Shown here one piece after another: positions 24,014-32,662 of a stretch of DNA of 64,000 bases; position 1 is the stretch's first letter, and each line of letters opens with the position of its first letter. Origin of the DNA: Burkholderia sp. D-99 (GTDB lineage: Bacteria > Pseudomonadota > Gammaproteobacteria > Burkholderiales > Burkholderiaceae); the NCBI RefSeq assembly GCF_011605345.1, contig NZ_JAAOXM010000001.1, forward strand, positions 1-64,000, in the 5' to 3' direction. The notes beneath the pieces are model-generated. The model was not told the origin of the DNA and did no database searches. It was given only the letters and a program-made list of their open reading frames with translations. The position numbers were made by a program, and so were the translations under genes.

Positions 24014-25405
24014 ATGTCTACTTTTCCTCGCTTAAAAAAGGCCTTGCAACGGCAAGGCATCCGTGTCGACTATCACGCCGGCATCTATCACCTGCGCAAT
24101 GAACTGACGCAGGCGTCCGTCCTGCTGCCCGATTCGCTCCCGCTCGAGGAGAAGGCCGTTCAGCAGTTGCTCGCGTTCGCGGCAGTCCGTTCGCCGGACG
24201 GCCATCAGGGCGTGTGCAAGGCGTGCGCGACGCCCGACTTTCATCCGGGCGGGGTCGCGCCCGTCGGCTCGATCGTCGCGACCGACGACGCGTTCGTGAT
24301 TCCCGCCGCGATCGGCACCGATATCAATTGCGGGATGCGTCTCGTCACCACGGGCCTCAAGCGCTCGGCGCTCGCGCCGTTCGAGACGGCACTCGTCGAG
24401 CGGCTGACGCGCGCGATTCTCGCGGACCGGCGCGACGTGCCGGTCGCCAGCGACGCATTCCGCGCGCTGTTCGACGCGGGCCCGGCGGCCTTCGTCGATC
24501 GCGTCGCGCGGCAGGGGCTGTGGGCGCACGTCGACCGCGATCGGCTCATCGACGAACTGTCGTCGTGCATCGGCCTCGACCGGTTCGACGGCAGCGCGAA
24601 ATATGCGCCGGACGCACACGTCGGGTCGCGCGAGGTATTCCGCGATCCTTGCCTCGGCACGCCTGGGTCGGGCAATCACTTCGTCGAACTGCAGGTGGTC
24701 GACGAAGTGTTCGATCGGCATGCGGCCTACCGGGCGGGACTCGCAAAGGACGATGTCGTCGTGATGATCCACAGCGGGTCGCGCGACGTCGGCTTCTACG
24801 TCGGGCGACGCTGGATGGACCGGGCGCGCGCGGCATGGCCGGCAGGCGTCAGGCATCCGGAAAGCGGCCTGTACGGCCTGTCCGGCGAGCTGGCACGCGA
24901 GTATCTCGTCGCGATGGGCACGGCCGCGCGCTATGCGTGGCTTAACCGTGTCGTGCTTGCCGAGATGGTTCGCAAGGAACTGGCGGAGCTCACCGGCGAA
25001 ACCCGTTCGGCACTCGTGGTCGACGTGCCGCACAACGTCGTGCTGCGCGAAAACGGGATGAACATCCATCGCAAGGGGGCGACACCGGCCCGCGACGGCG
25101 ATCTCGCGCTGATTCCCGGATCGATGGGCGATGCGTCGTTTCTCGCGACCGGGCTCGGCCATCCCGACTGGCTGTGGTCATGCAGCCACGGCGCCGGCCG
25201 CAGCGTGCGCCGGCAGGCGGTGCGGCGGATGCGCACCGAGCAGGCACCGGGCACGTGGCGCTGTGTCACGCTGCGCGACGAGCGCCGCATCGAGGAGGCG
25301 CCGGAAGCCTACAAGCCGATCGGGCCCGTGATCGATGCGCAGGAGCAGGCCGGCCTCATTCGCAGCGCGGTTCGGTTGAAGCCGTGGGTCACGTTCAAGG
25401 CATGA
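24014..25405 (+). CDS. rtcB: RNA-splicing ligase RtcB-like protein
   Basis: A 463-residue RtcB family member, about the usual length. Signature blocks: CKACATPDFHPGG, IGTDINCGMRL, GTPGSGNHFVELQ, MIHSGSRDVG, VDVPHN and CSHGAGR, the last carrying the His that is guanylylated. RtcB joins RNA 2',3'-cyclic phosphate or 3'-phosphate ends to 5'-OH ends with GTP and Mn2+, for repair of cleaved RNAs such as tRNA. No rtcA or rtcR is nearby. Expression appears to be controlled by the structured leader directly upstream; there is no evident Shine-Dalgarno sequence, since the bases before the ATG belong to the leader helix. Confidence 0.92.
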   Translation: MSTFPRLKKALQRQGIRVDYHAGIYHLRNELTQASVLLPDSLPLEEKAVQQLLAFAAVRSPDGHQGVCKACATPDFHPGGVAPVGSIVATDDAFVIPAAIGTDINCGMRLVTTGLKRSALAPFETALVERLTRAILADRRDVPVASDAFRALFDAGPAAFVDRVARQGLWAHVDRDRLIDELSSCIGLDRFDGSAKYAPDAHVGSREVFRDPCLGTPGSGNHFVELQVVDEVFDRHAAYRAGLAKDDVVVMIHSGSRDVGFYVGRRWMDRARAAWPAGVRHPESGLYGLSGELAREYLVAMGTAARYAWLNRVVLAEMVRKELAELTGETRSALVVDVPHNVVLRENGMNIHRKGATPARDGDLALIPGSMGDASFLATGLGHPDWLWSCSHGAGRSVRRQAVRRMRTEQAPGTWRCVTLRDERRIEEAPEAYKPIGPVIDAQEQAGLIRSAVRLKPWVTFKA

Positions 25406-25407
25406 CG

Positions 25408-25435
25408 GGCGGCGGCGTGGGCCCTGGCCGCCGCC
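25408..25435 (+). terminator. GC-rich hairpin after rtcB
   Basis: GGCGGCGGC (25408-25416) and GCCGCCGCC (25427-25435) form a 9-bp stem two bases after the rtcB stop. It has no U-run, so it may protect the 3' end or assist termination. Confidence 0.5.
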
Positions 25436-25614
25436 GTGGCTTGCGCCACGGCCGGCGGTACGTCGTCCGTTTTCGCGTGACTTGGGCTGCGCCCGGGCAC
25501 CGGAAAGCGTCCTGGCGAACCGAAGAACCCGCGGGACAACAATTTTCCACATACCCGGGCGCGTCCGATGAGCATCATGGCGGTCAACGTCGATAAAGCA
25601 AAAGCGGGGGCGCA

Positions 25615-25755
25615 ATGTTGCATTTCGGATGGAAAGTGTCGGTTGCGGGGGCAATCATGTTCGGATTGAGCGGGTGCACCAACCTGGTCGGTCTTCTGTA
25701 TTGCGACAACTCGCAGTTCAACTTCCCGGACTATCACTGCTTTCAGCCGTACTAG
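25615..25755 (+). CDS. 46-residue Cys-rich lipoprotein
   Basis: A short frame from ATG 25615 to TAG 25755, behind a purine-rich GCGGGGG ribosome site. It has a hydrophobic signal (VSVAGAIMFGLSGC) with a lipobox GLSGC that places the lipidated Cys at residue 21, leaving a 26-residue mature peptide with two more Cys (LLYCDNS, YHCFQPY) and many aromatic residues. No homologue is recalled. It stands alone between rtcB and the convergent DUF2848 gene. The coherent lipobox supports reality; its size keeps confidence moderate. Confidence 0.6.
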   Translation: MLHFGWKVSVAGAIMFGLSGCTNLVGLLYCDNSQFNFPDYHCFQPY

Positions 25756-25818
25756 CAGGAGCCGGCGCGGCTACAGAAAGCCGTCGCACCCGTGTGCCCC
25801 ACGATGCCTCATGGCCCG

Positions 25819-26520
25819 TCACGCGACGACCGGCAACACCTCCACCGCATAGTGGTGCCGAAGGCTGCGCCCGAGCAGCGGATCGTGCAGTTCCATTTCG
25901 AACGCATCGCCGTCGCCCATTGCCGCGATCGCGCCGTGCACGGCGACCGTGCCGCCATACATCGCGCAGCGCGCGGGCATCGTGCGGCGGTCGTCGAAGC
26001 GATGCCACAGCACGTCGGGCGCGAGCAGGCCGCTGACCGCGCCGTGCTGGTACGCCGTCCGCTCGCCATCGCGCGAGATCAGCCACGCACGCATCTCGAT
26101 CGCATCCCAGTGATCCGCGACGTCCGCGTAAAGCCACGCGTCGCGGCCGAGCGGCTTTGCGCACACCTGCTTCGACACCGCGACGCCGTATGCCTCGACT
26201 TCGCGATCCGTATGATCGGAGCCGACGGTCACGAGCGTGCCGGCCGGGCTGTCGACCAGCACGCATTCGATCTCGCCACCCGAGCGCGCGCCGAGCACGC
26301 TTATCGACGGCGCCTGCGTGAGCAGCGCGGCCGACACGCGATAGAAGCAGGGCGTGGTCGACGGCGGCGCAACGCCGAGCGCCGCGAGTTCGTCGATATG
26401 CGCGCGGATCGCGGCCGGATCACGCCCGGCCCAGCCGGCGATCACGACGCGCTCGATCTCGACGTCGACCGCGGCCGGTGCGTGTTGCCGGGAAATCACG
26501 TTGAACGACAGGGTTTGCAT
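25819..26520 (-). CDS. DUF2848-family protein
   Basis: A 233-residue cytosolic protein matching DUF2848, a family related to fumarylacetoacetate-hydrolase-like folds. It contains VVIAGWAGRDPAAIRAHIDELAALGV, a GEIECVL block and GSDHTDREVEAYGVAVSKQVC, the best-conserved-looking part. It is last gene of an operon with an MHS-type transporter and an EthD-like protein, so it probably acts on the compound those genes import and process. The exact reaction is unknown. Confidence 0.75.
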   Translation of the reverse strand: MQTLSFNVISRQHAPAAVDVEIERVVIAGWAGRDPAAIRAHIDELAALGVAPPSTTPCFYRVSAALLTQAPSISVLGARSGGEIECVLVDSPAGTLVTVGSDHTDREVEAYGVAVSKQVCAKPLGRDAWLYADVADHWDAIEMRAWLISRDGERTAYQHGAVSGLLAPDVLWHRFDDRRTMPARCAMYGGTVAVHGAIAAMGDGDAFEMELHDPLLGRSLRHHYAVEVLPVVA

Positions 26521-26569
26521 GCGGGTATCCGTTTGAAGTGCGAAGGAATGAAACGACTGACGGCGACGC

Positions 26570-27877
26570 TCAATCCGCGAGCGGCTGGTGCGCGGTTTCG
26601 CGTGCGGCAAGGAGCGCGATCGACGTGACGACGAGCGCGGCGGCGACGTATAGCGAGACGGCCGTCGTTGTGCCGGTCTGCCGGAACAGCGCGGCGATCA
26701 CGAGCGGCGCGAAGCCGCCGCCGACGATGCCGGCGAGCGTGTACGCGAGCGACGAGCCCGCATAGCGCACGCGGGTCGGAAACTGTTCGGTCACGAACGC
26801 GCCCTGCGGGCCGTACATCACCGCGTGGATCACGAGGCCGATCGCGACGGCCGCGACGATCGCGCCCGGGCGTGCCGAATCGAGCATCGCGAAGAACACG
26901 AACGCCCACACGATGCCGGCGAGCGCGCCGGCGAGATAGACGGGCCGGCGGCCGAAGCGGTCCGATAGCGCGCCGAAGAACGGCACTGCGAGCGCGTTGC
27001 AGGCCGTGCCGATCATCACGGCCGTCAGTGCGACGGGGCGCGACAGGTGCAGCACGGTCGTCACATAGGTCAGCGTGAACACGACGATCAGCGCATACAG
27101 CACGTCCGAGCCGATTCGCGAACCGCCCGCGATCAGCAGGCGTTTCCAGTGGTACTTCAGCACGTCCGCGACGGGCACCTCGGCGGTCGCGTGCGATTCG
27201 GCGAGCTGTTCGAACTGCGGCGTTTCGTCAACACCGCGCCGCAGCCAGAAACCGAACACGACGAGCAGCGCGCTGGCCGCGAACGGCACGCGCCAGCCCC
27301 ACGACAGGAAGTCCCCCGACGTGGTCGACAGCGTCACGAGCGCGATGCAGCCGGTGCCGAGCAGCGTGCCGAACGACGGGCCGATCTGCGTCCACGATGC
27401 GGACAGCCCGCGCCGCTTCTGGTCGCCGTGCTCGACCGACAGCAGCACCGCGCCCGCCCATTCGCCGCCGAGCGCGACACCCTGGACGAAGCGCAGCGCG
27501 ACGAGCAGGATCGGGCTCAGGATGCCGGCCTGCGCGTAGGTCGGCAGCGCGCCCATCAGCGCGGTCGTCACGCCCATCAGCACGAGCGTGAGCATCAGCA
27601 CCGCGCGGCGGCCGATGCGGTCGCCGAGATTGCCGAACACAAAGCCGCCGAGCGGTCGCGATACGTAGCCGACCGCATAGGTCGAGAACGCGAGGATCGT
27701 GCCGGCCAGCGGATCGACCGACGGGAAAAACAGGTGGTTGAAGACGAGTGCGGCGAGCGTGTTGTAGATCGTGAAGTCGTACCACTCGAGCGACGTGCCG
27801 ATCATGCTCGCGGTCGCGAGTCGGCTGTTGCGGACGCGGCGGGGCGCGTGGGCGGCGGGCTGGGCGAGAGTGCTCAT
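26570..27877 (-). CDS. MFS transporter, metabolite:H+ symporter (MHS) type
   Basis: A 435-residue, 12-TM importer. The N-terminal SLEWYDFTIYNTLAALVFNHLFFP is characteristic of MHS-family members (ShiA, ProP, KgtP relatives), with motif A LGDRIGRRAVL and the repeat FGALSDRFGRRPV. It probably brings an organic acid or aromatic acid into the cell with protons. It lies between the EthD-like gene and the DUF2848 gene, 49 bp before the latter. Confidence 0.92.
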   Translation of the reverse strand: MSTLAQPAAHAPRRVRNSRLATASMIGTSLEWYDFTIYNTLAALVFNHLFFPSVDPLAGTILAFSTYAVGYVSRPLGGFVFGNLGDRIGRRAVLMLTLVLMGVTTALMGALPTYAQAGILSPILLVALRFVQGVALGGEWAGAVLLSVEHGDQKRRGLSASWTQIGPSFGTLLGTGCIALVTLSTTSGDFLSWGWRVPFAASALLVVFGFWLRRGVDETPQFEQLAESHATAEVPVADVLKYHWKRLLIAGGSRIGSDVLYALIVVFTLTYVTTVLHLSRPVALTAVMIGTACNALAVPFFGALSDRFGRRPVYLAGALAGIVWAFVFFAMLDSARPGAIVAAVAIGLVIHAVMYGPQGAFVTEQFPTRVRYAGSSLAYTLAGIVGGGFAPLVIAALFRQTGTTTAVSLYVAAALVVTSIALLAARETAHQPLAD

Positions 27878-27968
27878 GGTGTCGGGCCTGTCGTGACGGG
27901 GAACGGGATGAAGTGCCGGGCCGATGCGCGGATATGCATCGCGCAGGCGGTGCGGCCGGTGCGGGCGA

Positions 27969-28658
27969 TCAGGCCGGCAATGCGGCGACGGCGGCGGGCT
28001 CGGCGTCGACGTCGCCGCGTGCAGCATGCAGCGGTGCGGCGGCGCGCCACAGCAGGTCGAAGGTGCGCACGTCGTCGTGCCCGGCGAGCGTGGCCGCCAC
28101 GCGGCGCGTCGTGGCCGCATCGCTGCCTTCGATCAGCACGAGCGCATCGGCGGCCGGGCGGGCGGCCGCGTCGGCGCCGATCGGTGCGGACAGCTCGGGC
28201 GCGGTGCGAAAGAGCCGCGCGGCGTGGATGCCCGGTTCGTGCAGCACCTCGTCGAAACGCTCGCGCAGGTGCGGCACGTCGATGCGATCCGGCGGCAGCA
28301 CGAACAGCGCGAGATGCACGCCTTCGCCGTCGCCGGCCTCGATCGTCAGTTCGCCGACGCGCCGCTGCGTGCCCGTCATGCGCTCGAAGTTCGCGAGCGA
28401 CCAGGCGGTCTGCTGCGTGAACGCGCGCCGGTAAGCGTCGCCATGGAACACGTCGAGCGCGTCCGTCACGTACAGCGCGAGGTACTTGCGCGGGCCGCCG
28501 TCGGTCGCGCGAAAGCGCCGCGCATGCGTGAAGCCCGGAATCGCGACACGTTCCTGCATGTGCTCGCGGTCGTACCACGCGTTGAAATCGACTTCGTGCG
28601 CGGGGTCGATATCCGTCCAGACGCAAAGCTGGCCGTGCGGAAGGGGGAAGCGGGTCAT
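27969..28658 (-). CDS. EthD/ABM-like hypothetical protein
   Basis: 229 residues without a signal peptide. The opening LCVWTDIDPAHEVDFNAWYDREHMQERVAIPGF resembles dimeric alpha/beta-barrel proteins of the EthD/DUF4286 type, and a second similar half follows (LALFVLPPDRIDVPHLRERFDEVL), suggesting an internal duplication of the barrel. Relatives occur beside catabolic genes as small oxygenase-like or isomerase-like helpers. It is first gene of the putative operon with the MHS transporter and DUF2848 protein. Confidence 0.65.
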   Translation of the reverse strand: MTRFPLPHGQLCVWTDIDPAHEVDFNAWYDREHMQERVAIPGFTHARRFRATDGGPRKYLALYVTDALDVFHGDAYRRAFTQQTAWSLANFERMTGTQRRVGELTIEAGDGEGVHLALFVLPPDRIDVPHLRERFDEVLHEPGIHAARLFRTAPELSAPIGADAAARPAADALVLIEGSDAATTRRVAATLAGHDDVRTFDLLWRAAAPLHAARGDVDAEPAAVAALPA

Positions 28659-28756
28659 TGCGGGTTCCTCGTGACGGGGGTGTCAGGAACCGCAGTGTCC
28701 CGAAGACGGGCCGCGCCCGTCCAACAAGAAAACAAATTCGTGGTGAACAGGTTTTC

Positions 28757-29803
28757 TTATGAGCGGCGCGGGCGGCGTTTCGCGGGGGAGGTGGCGGGCG
28801 GTGCGGATTGCGCCGTGCGCTTCGTTTTCGCAGGCGCTTTGGCTTTTGCTTTCGTCGCGGGACGGGCGGGTGTGTCGTCCACGCGATCGGGCGTGACCGC
28901 TGCCGCCGGCCTGGCGTGGCTTGCGGCGGCCGACATCGCGCGCGCGACTTCGCTGGCCAGTTCCGCGATGCGCGCGGCCACCGGCAGGCCCTGGCTGCGG
29001 TACGTCGCGACGAGCGGCAGCGCGGGGAACTCGGGTTCGACGTCGAGCAGTTCGAGCGCGCCTTCGTGCAGTTCGCGCCCGATGATCGCGGGCGGCAGCG
29101 CGGCCACGCCGAAGCCGTCGGCGACGAGGCGGATCATCGCGGCGACCGACGTGATGCAGTTGATGCTGGCCGGCCGCTCGACGGCCGCGAACAGCCGCTC
29201 GATCGTCGCGTGCGGCCCCGAGTGGCGCGAGAAGCTGATGATCGGGAATTCGGCCAGGCGCGCGACGTCGAGCGGCTGGCCGCCGAGCCCGAGGCGCGGG
29301 CTGGCCGCCCAGCGCACCGGGAATTCGCACAGCGGCAGGTTCGTGAAGTCGGGGCCCGGCACCGGGTCGGTCTGCAGGATCAGGTCGACGCCGTCGGTGC
29401 TGAGCAGGCGGATCAGATGCAGCGTGGTGTCGCTCGTGATCTCGACGTCGAGGCGCGGATAGCGCTCGCGCAGTTGCGCCATCAGCGCGGGGAACCAGCT
29501 GTGCACGATCGATTCGATCACGCCGATCCGGATCAGGCCCGCGTCGCTCGCCGCGTCGATGTCGCGCCGCATTTCGCCGTCGAGCCGCACGATCCGCTCC
29601 GCATAGGCCAGCATGCGCCGGCCCGCGGGCGTGAGCGTGGCCGAGCGCGTGTTGCGGTCGAACAGGCGCACGTCGAACGCTTCCTCGAGCGACGCGATGC
29701 GGCTCGACACGGCGGCCTGCGTCGTGTGCAGCTTTTCGGCCGTGAGCCGGAAGTTTTCCAGCTTCGCGAGCCAGACGAAGGTTTCAAGAAACCGGATGTT
29801 CAT
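28757..29803 (-). CDS. LysR-family regulator with basic C-terminal tail
   Basis: A 348-residue LTTR, about 45 longer than usual. HTH: FLETFVWLAKLENFRLTAEKLHTTQAAVSSRIASLE. Effector domain includes IGVIESIVHSWFPALMAQLRERYPRLDVEI. After ~residue 300 it adds a low-complexity Ala/Lys/Pro/Arg tail (including KAKAKAPAKTKRT), which might bind nucleic acid nonspecifically. It lies just upstream of the EthD-like/MFS/DUF2848 genes on the same strand and is their likely regulator. Confidence 0.9.
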   Translation of the reverse strand: MNIRFLETFVWLAKLENFRLTAEKLHTTQAAVSSRIASLEEAFDVRLFDRNTRSATLTPAGRRMLAYAERIVRLDGEMRRDIDAASDAGLIRIGVIESIVHSWFPALMAQLRERYPRLDVEITSDTTLHLIRLLSTDGVDLILQTDPVPGPDFTNLPLCEFPVRWAASPRLGLGGQPLDVARLAEFPIISFSRHSGPHATIERLFAAVERPASINCITSVAAMIRLVADGFGVAALPPAIIGRELHEGALELLDVEPEFPALPLVATYRSQGLPVAARIAELASEVARAMSAAASHARPAAAVTPDRVDDTPARPATKAKAKAPAKTKRTAQSAPPATSPAKRRPRRS

Positions 29804-29863
29804 CGAAGTCCGAAACGTGAGGCGGTGCCGGGCGGGGCGGCGGGATCGGTCGATGGTAGCGGA

Positions 29864-30160
29864 TTTTCGGGGCGGGGAAACGAGCGGGCGGCGCGGTGTG
29901 TGTCGTGGGTGGGGGGGACGGGCGGCCGCGTGCCGGCGAGCGTGCAGGACACGCCGGGTGTCACGACGCGTTACGCGGGTGGTGTGCCCGCGTGCTTTAG
30001 AGCGTGTCGAACTTTTCGGGGCGGGAAACGAGCGGGCGGTGCGGTGCGCGCGTCGTGAGGCCCTGACGGGCGGCGGCGTGCCGGCGAGCGTGCACGACAC
30101 GCCGGGTGCAACGAAGCGTCACGCGGGCGGTGTGCCCGCGTGCTTCAGAGCGTGTCGAAC
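29864..30160. repeat. 149-bp tandem duplication at the SDR 3' end
   Basis: Unit 1 (29864-30012) and unit 2 (30013-30160) start TTTTCGGGGCGGG and end GAGCGTGTCGAAC. They share most positions, including GTGCCGGCGAGCGTGCA and the palindromic CGCGGGYGGTGTGCCCGCG core. Unit 2 overlaps the last codons of the SDR gene; unit 1 therefore holds a dead copy of its C-terminus (stop TAA instead of TGA on the minus strand). It fills the whole 29804-30144 gap between LysR and SDR; nothing else is seen there. Confidence 0.85.
30120..30142 (-). terminator. Hairpin after the SDR gene
   Basis: CACGCGGGC (30120-30128) and GCCCGCGTG (30134-30142) form a perfect 9-bp stem with a 5-nt loop two bases beyond the SDR stop. 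The stem is conserved, with sequence changes, in the neighbouring duplicate unit. No U-tract. Confidence 0.55.
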
Positions 30161-30936
30161 GCGAGCGTCGGCACGTCGACGACCATCGCGCCGCCGTCCG
30201 CGACGAGCGTCGCACCGGTCACGAACGACGCGTCCGGCGACGCGAGGAACGCGCAGACGGCCGCGATCTCGTCCGGATCGGCCGCGCGGCGCAGCGGCAC
30301 GTCGGCGCTGACGCGCGCATACGCGCCGTCGAGCGTGTCGCCGTGCGCCGCCATCAGCGGTTCCATCTCCGCATCGGCCATCGGCGTGCGGACCCAGCCC
30401 GGGCACACCGCATTCGCCCGTACGCCGTGCGGTCCGTAGTCGCGCGCGAGCGACCGCGCGAGCCCGAGCAGCGCGTGCTTGCCGACCGTGTAGCCGCACA
30501 CGCCGGGCCCGGCCGCGAGCGCCGCGATCGACGCGACCAGCACGATGCTGCCGCGCTGCGCGATCAGGTCGGGCAGGCACGCGCGCGCGCTGACGAACGC
30601 GGTGTCGAGGTTCGCGTGCATCGCGTCGCGCCACTGCGCGTCGTCGGTTTCGTCCGCGCGGCCGAGCCCGTGGCCGCCCGCGCATGTGACGAGCGCGTCG
30701 ACGCGTCCGAAGCGTTCGGCGATATGCGGCAGGAAACGTGCCCAGTCGGTGGCGCTCGCGGCATCGCCGGCAAGCGCGAGGCCGCCCGTTTCGGCGGCCA
30801 GCGCGTCGAGCGGCGCCTGACGCCGCCCGATCAGCACGACGCGGTCGCCGCGGCTGGCGAAGCGGCGCGCACACGCGGCGCCGATACCGGTGCCCGCGCC
30901 GGTGATCGCGATCGTGCGGGGTTGCGGGTATGTCAT
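30145..30936 (-). CDS. Short-chain dehydrogenase/reductase
   Basis: A 263-residue classical SDR: TGAGTGIGAACARRF at the N-terminus, CAGGHG, catalytic Ser in VASIAAL, YTVGK with Tyr/Lys, PGWVRTPM, and the terminal TGATLVADGGAM. GGAG precedes the ATG at 30936. Transcribed towards the LysR gene and the transporter operon, it may take part in the same catabolic route, but is separated from it by a duplicated non-coding unit. Confidence 0.88.
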   Translation of the reverse strand: MTYPQPRTIAITGAGTGIGAACARRFASRGDRVVLIGRRQAPLDALAAETGGLALAGDAASATDWARFLPHIAERFGRVDALVTCAGGHGLGRADETDDAQWRDAMHANLDTAFVSARACLPDLIAQRGSIVLVASIAALAAGPGVCGYTVGKHALLGLARSLARDYGPHGVRANAVCPGWVRTPMADAEMEPLMAAHGDTLDGAYARVSADVPLRRAADPDEIAAVCAFLASPDASFVTGATLVADGGAMVVDVPTLAFDTL

Positions 30937-31336
30937 GTCGTGCTCCGGAAGGGTGTCGTTCCCGGCCACTTTAGGCGGCGCCGGCGAGCGCCGGTATCAG
31001 CCGAAAGGATGAACGCGGGTGGCATCCGGCCGGCAACGTCGGTCGCCGCCAATTTTGCAAAGGCTGACGATGTCCGGCACCGAATCGCTCTATCCTCCAC
31101 ATTTTTGCGATAAGTCACGAAAGCCCGGCAGAATAGCGCGGGCGGGCCGCGTATCGACGCGCGGCGCATCGGTTGTCCGATTCCGTCGTGCGAGCGGAGC
31201 GGCGGGCTGGTGGTCTCGGCACGAGCGCACCCCCCATGCGCGGCCCTTGCATCGGCCGAGGATCGTGCCACGACAACATATCGCCCGGTTGCGCGCTCGC
31301 GCGCCGGACCATCGACAAGAACAGGGAGGGCCGGCA
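30937..31336. other. Divergent intergenic region
   Basis: 400 bp between the SDR (leftward) and the metallopeptidase (rightward). No gene is visible. A CCGGCG-AG-CGCCGG palindrome lies near 30981-30994, and an AT-richer patch around 31046-31135 could hold promoters (for example TTGCGA near 31107). A good GGGAGG ribosome site precedes 31337. Confidence 0.5.
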
Positions 31337-32218
31337 ATGAGGCTGGACGACGAAAGGGAAAGCACGAACGTCGAGGATCGCCGTGGCGCCGGCGGGTTCG
31401 GCGGCGGGCGTGGAGCGACGATCGGCATCGGCACGATCGTGGTCGCGTTCGCCGCGTCGTATTTCTTCGGGATCGACCCGCGCGTGATACTCGAAGGCGC
31501 ATCGGCGCTGCAGGGCCGCCAGCAGCAGGCGCAGCCCGCGCCCGCGCAGCGGCAGGGCGTGCCGTCGAACGAGCCGGGCGTGGTGTTCACGCGCAAGGTG
31601 CTCGGCAATATCGAGCGCACGTGGACGGGCGTGTTCAATACCCAGCTGCATGCGCAGTACCAGCCGCCGACGCTCGTGATGTTCACGAATTCGACGCCCA
31701 CGGCGTGCGGCACGGGCCAGACGGCGATGGGGCCGTTCTATTGCCCGGCCGACCGCAAGGTGTACATCGATCTCGGTTTCTACGACGAGTTGCGCAAGCG
31801 TTTCGGCGCGGGCGGCGATTTCGCGCAGGCTTACGTGATCGCGCACGAAGTCGGCCATCACGTGCAGAACCTGCTCGGCATTTCCGACAAGGTCGACGCC
31901 GCGCGCCGGCGCGCGAGCCAGGCGCACTCGAACGCGCTGTCGGTACGGATGGAGCTGCAGGCCGACTGCTTTGCCGGCGTGTGGGCGAACAACGCGCAGC
32001 GCGCGAACCAGCGCCTGATGGAACCCGGCGATTTCGAGCAGGGGCTGAAGGCGGCCGCCGCGATCGGCGACGACCGGCTGCAGCAGCAAGGGCAGGGCTA
32101 CGTCGTGCCGGAAAGCTTCACGCACGGCACCAGCGACCAGCGCGTGTACTGGCTGCGGCGCGGGATGGAATCGGGCGAGTTGAGCGCCTGCGATACGTTC
32201 GCCGCGAACGCGCGTTGA
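31337..32218 (+). CDS. Neutral zinc metallopeptidase, YpfJ-like
   Basis: A 293-residue inner-membrane-anchored protein of the YpfJ/KPN_02809 family. Cytosolic N-terminus with a Gly-rich stretch, one TM ([17 protein letters not shown], ~residues 28-45), then a Gln/Ala/Pro linker and the catalytic domain. The zinc motif HEVGHH is present, with a downstream [12 protein letters not shown] containing the third ligand Glu. [16 protein letters not shown] is typical of the family. It probably degrades or processes envelope proteins; substrate unknown. Confidence 0.9.
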   Translation: MRLDDERESTNVEDRRGAGGFGGGRGATIGIGTIVVAFAASYFFGIDPRVILEGASALQGRQQQAQPAPAQRQGVPSNEPGVVFTRKVLGNIERTWTGVFNTQLHAQYQPPTLVMFTNSTPTACGTGQTAMGPFYCPADRKVYIDLGFYDELRKRFGAGGDFAQAYVIAHEVGHHVQNLLGISDKVDAARRRASQAHSNALSVRMELQADCFAGVWANNAQRANQRLMEPGDFEQGLKAAAAIGDDRLQQQGQGYVVPESFTHGTSDQRVYWLRRGMESGELSACDTFAANAR

Positions 32219-32223
32219 CGCGA

Positions 32224-32243
32224 GGCGCGCGCGTCAGCGCGCC
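32224..32243 (+). terminator. Hairpin after the metallopeptidase gene
   Basis: GGCGCGC (32224-32230) pairs with GCGCGCC (32237-32243) around a 6-nt loop, six bases past the stop. It has no U-tract. Confidence 0.4.
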
Positions 32244-32316
32244 TGTGTCGTCCTGGTCAAACCGGCCGCACGGGCGGCACGGGTGGCGTTGCGCGTTGCG
32301 CAACGTGAACGGGCGG

Positions 32317-32572
32317 CACCAGCCGCACCAGCCGCACCAGCCGCACCAGCCACACCAGCCACACCAGCCACACCAGCCACACCAGCCACACCAGCCACAC
32401 CAGCCACACCAGCCACACCAGCCACACCAGCCACACCAGCCACACCAGCCACACCAGCCACACCAGCTCCACCAGCTCCACCAGCTCCACCAGCTCCACC
32501 AGCTCCACCAGCTCCACCAGCTCCACCAGCTCCACGGGCCCCACCGGCCCCACCGGCCCCACCGGGACGATT
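32317..32572. repeat. 9-bp minisatellite CACCAGCC(R) / CACCAGCTC
   Basis: About 28 uninterrupted 9-bp units in blocks: first CACCAGCCG, then over a dozen CACCAGCCA, about eight CACCAGCTC, then three related CACCGGCCC units. Nine bases keep frame, so every frame is free of stops (Ala-Pro-Thr, His-Gln-Pro or Thr-Ser-His type repeats on one strand; Gly-Ala-Val or Leu-Val-Trp on the other). No start or codon context supports translation. It lies in the 444-bp gap between the metallopeptidase and the LuxR gene. Confidence 0.92.
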
Positions 32573-32592
32573 TGCCGATTTGTGCTCACCGG
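32571..32592 (+). promoter_or_regulatory. Operator-like motif, site 1 (luxR upstream)
   Basis: TTTGCCGATTTGTGCTCACC followed by GG, about 70 bp before the LuxR-type start. It overlaps a hairpin, ACCGGCGC (32588-32595) with GCGCCGGT (32602-32609). Its core TTTGCCGATTTGYG recurs before the permease and porin genes and, with changes, before the aldehyde dehydrogenase. Confidence 0.55.
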
Positions 32593-32662
32593 CGCTTTTC
32601 GGCGCCGGTAGGCTGGCCCGAACTTCAATATTCGATGCGTTCGCCCGCCAGCCGATTCCACC

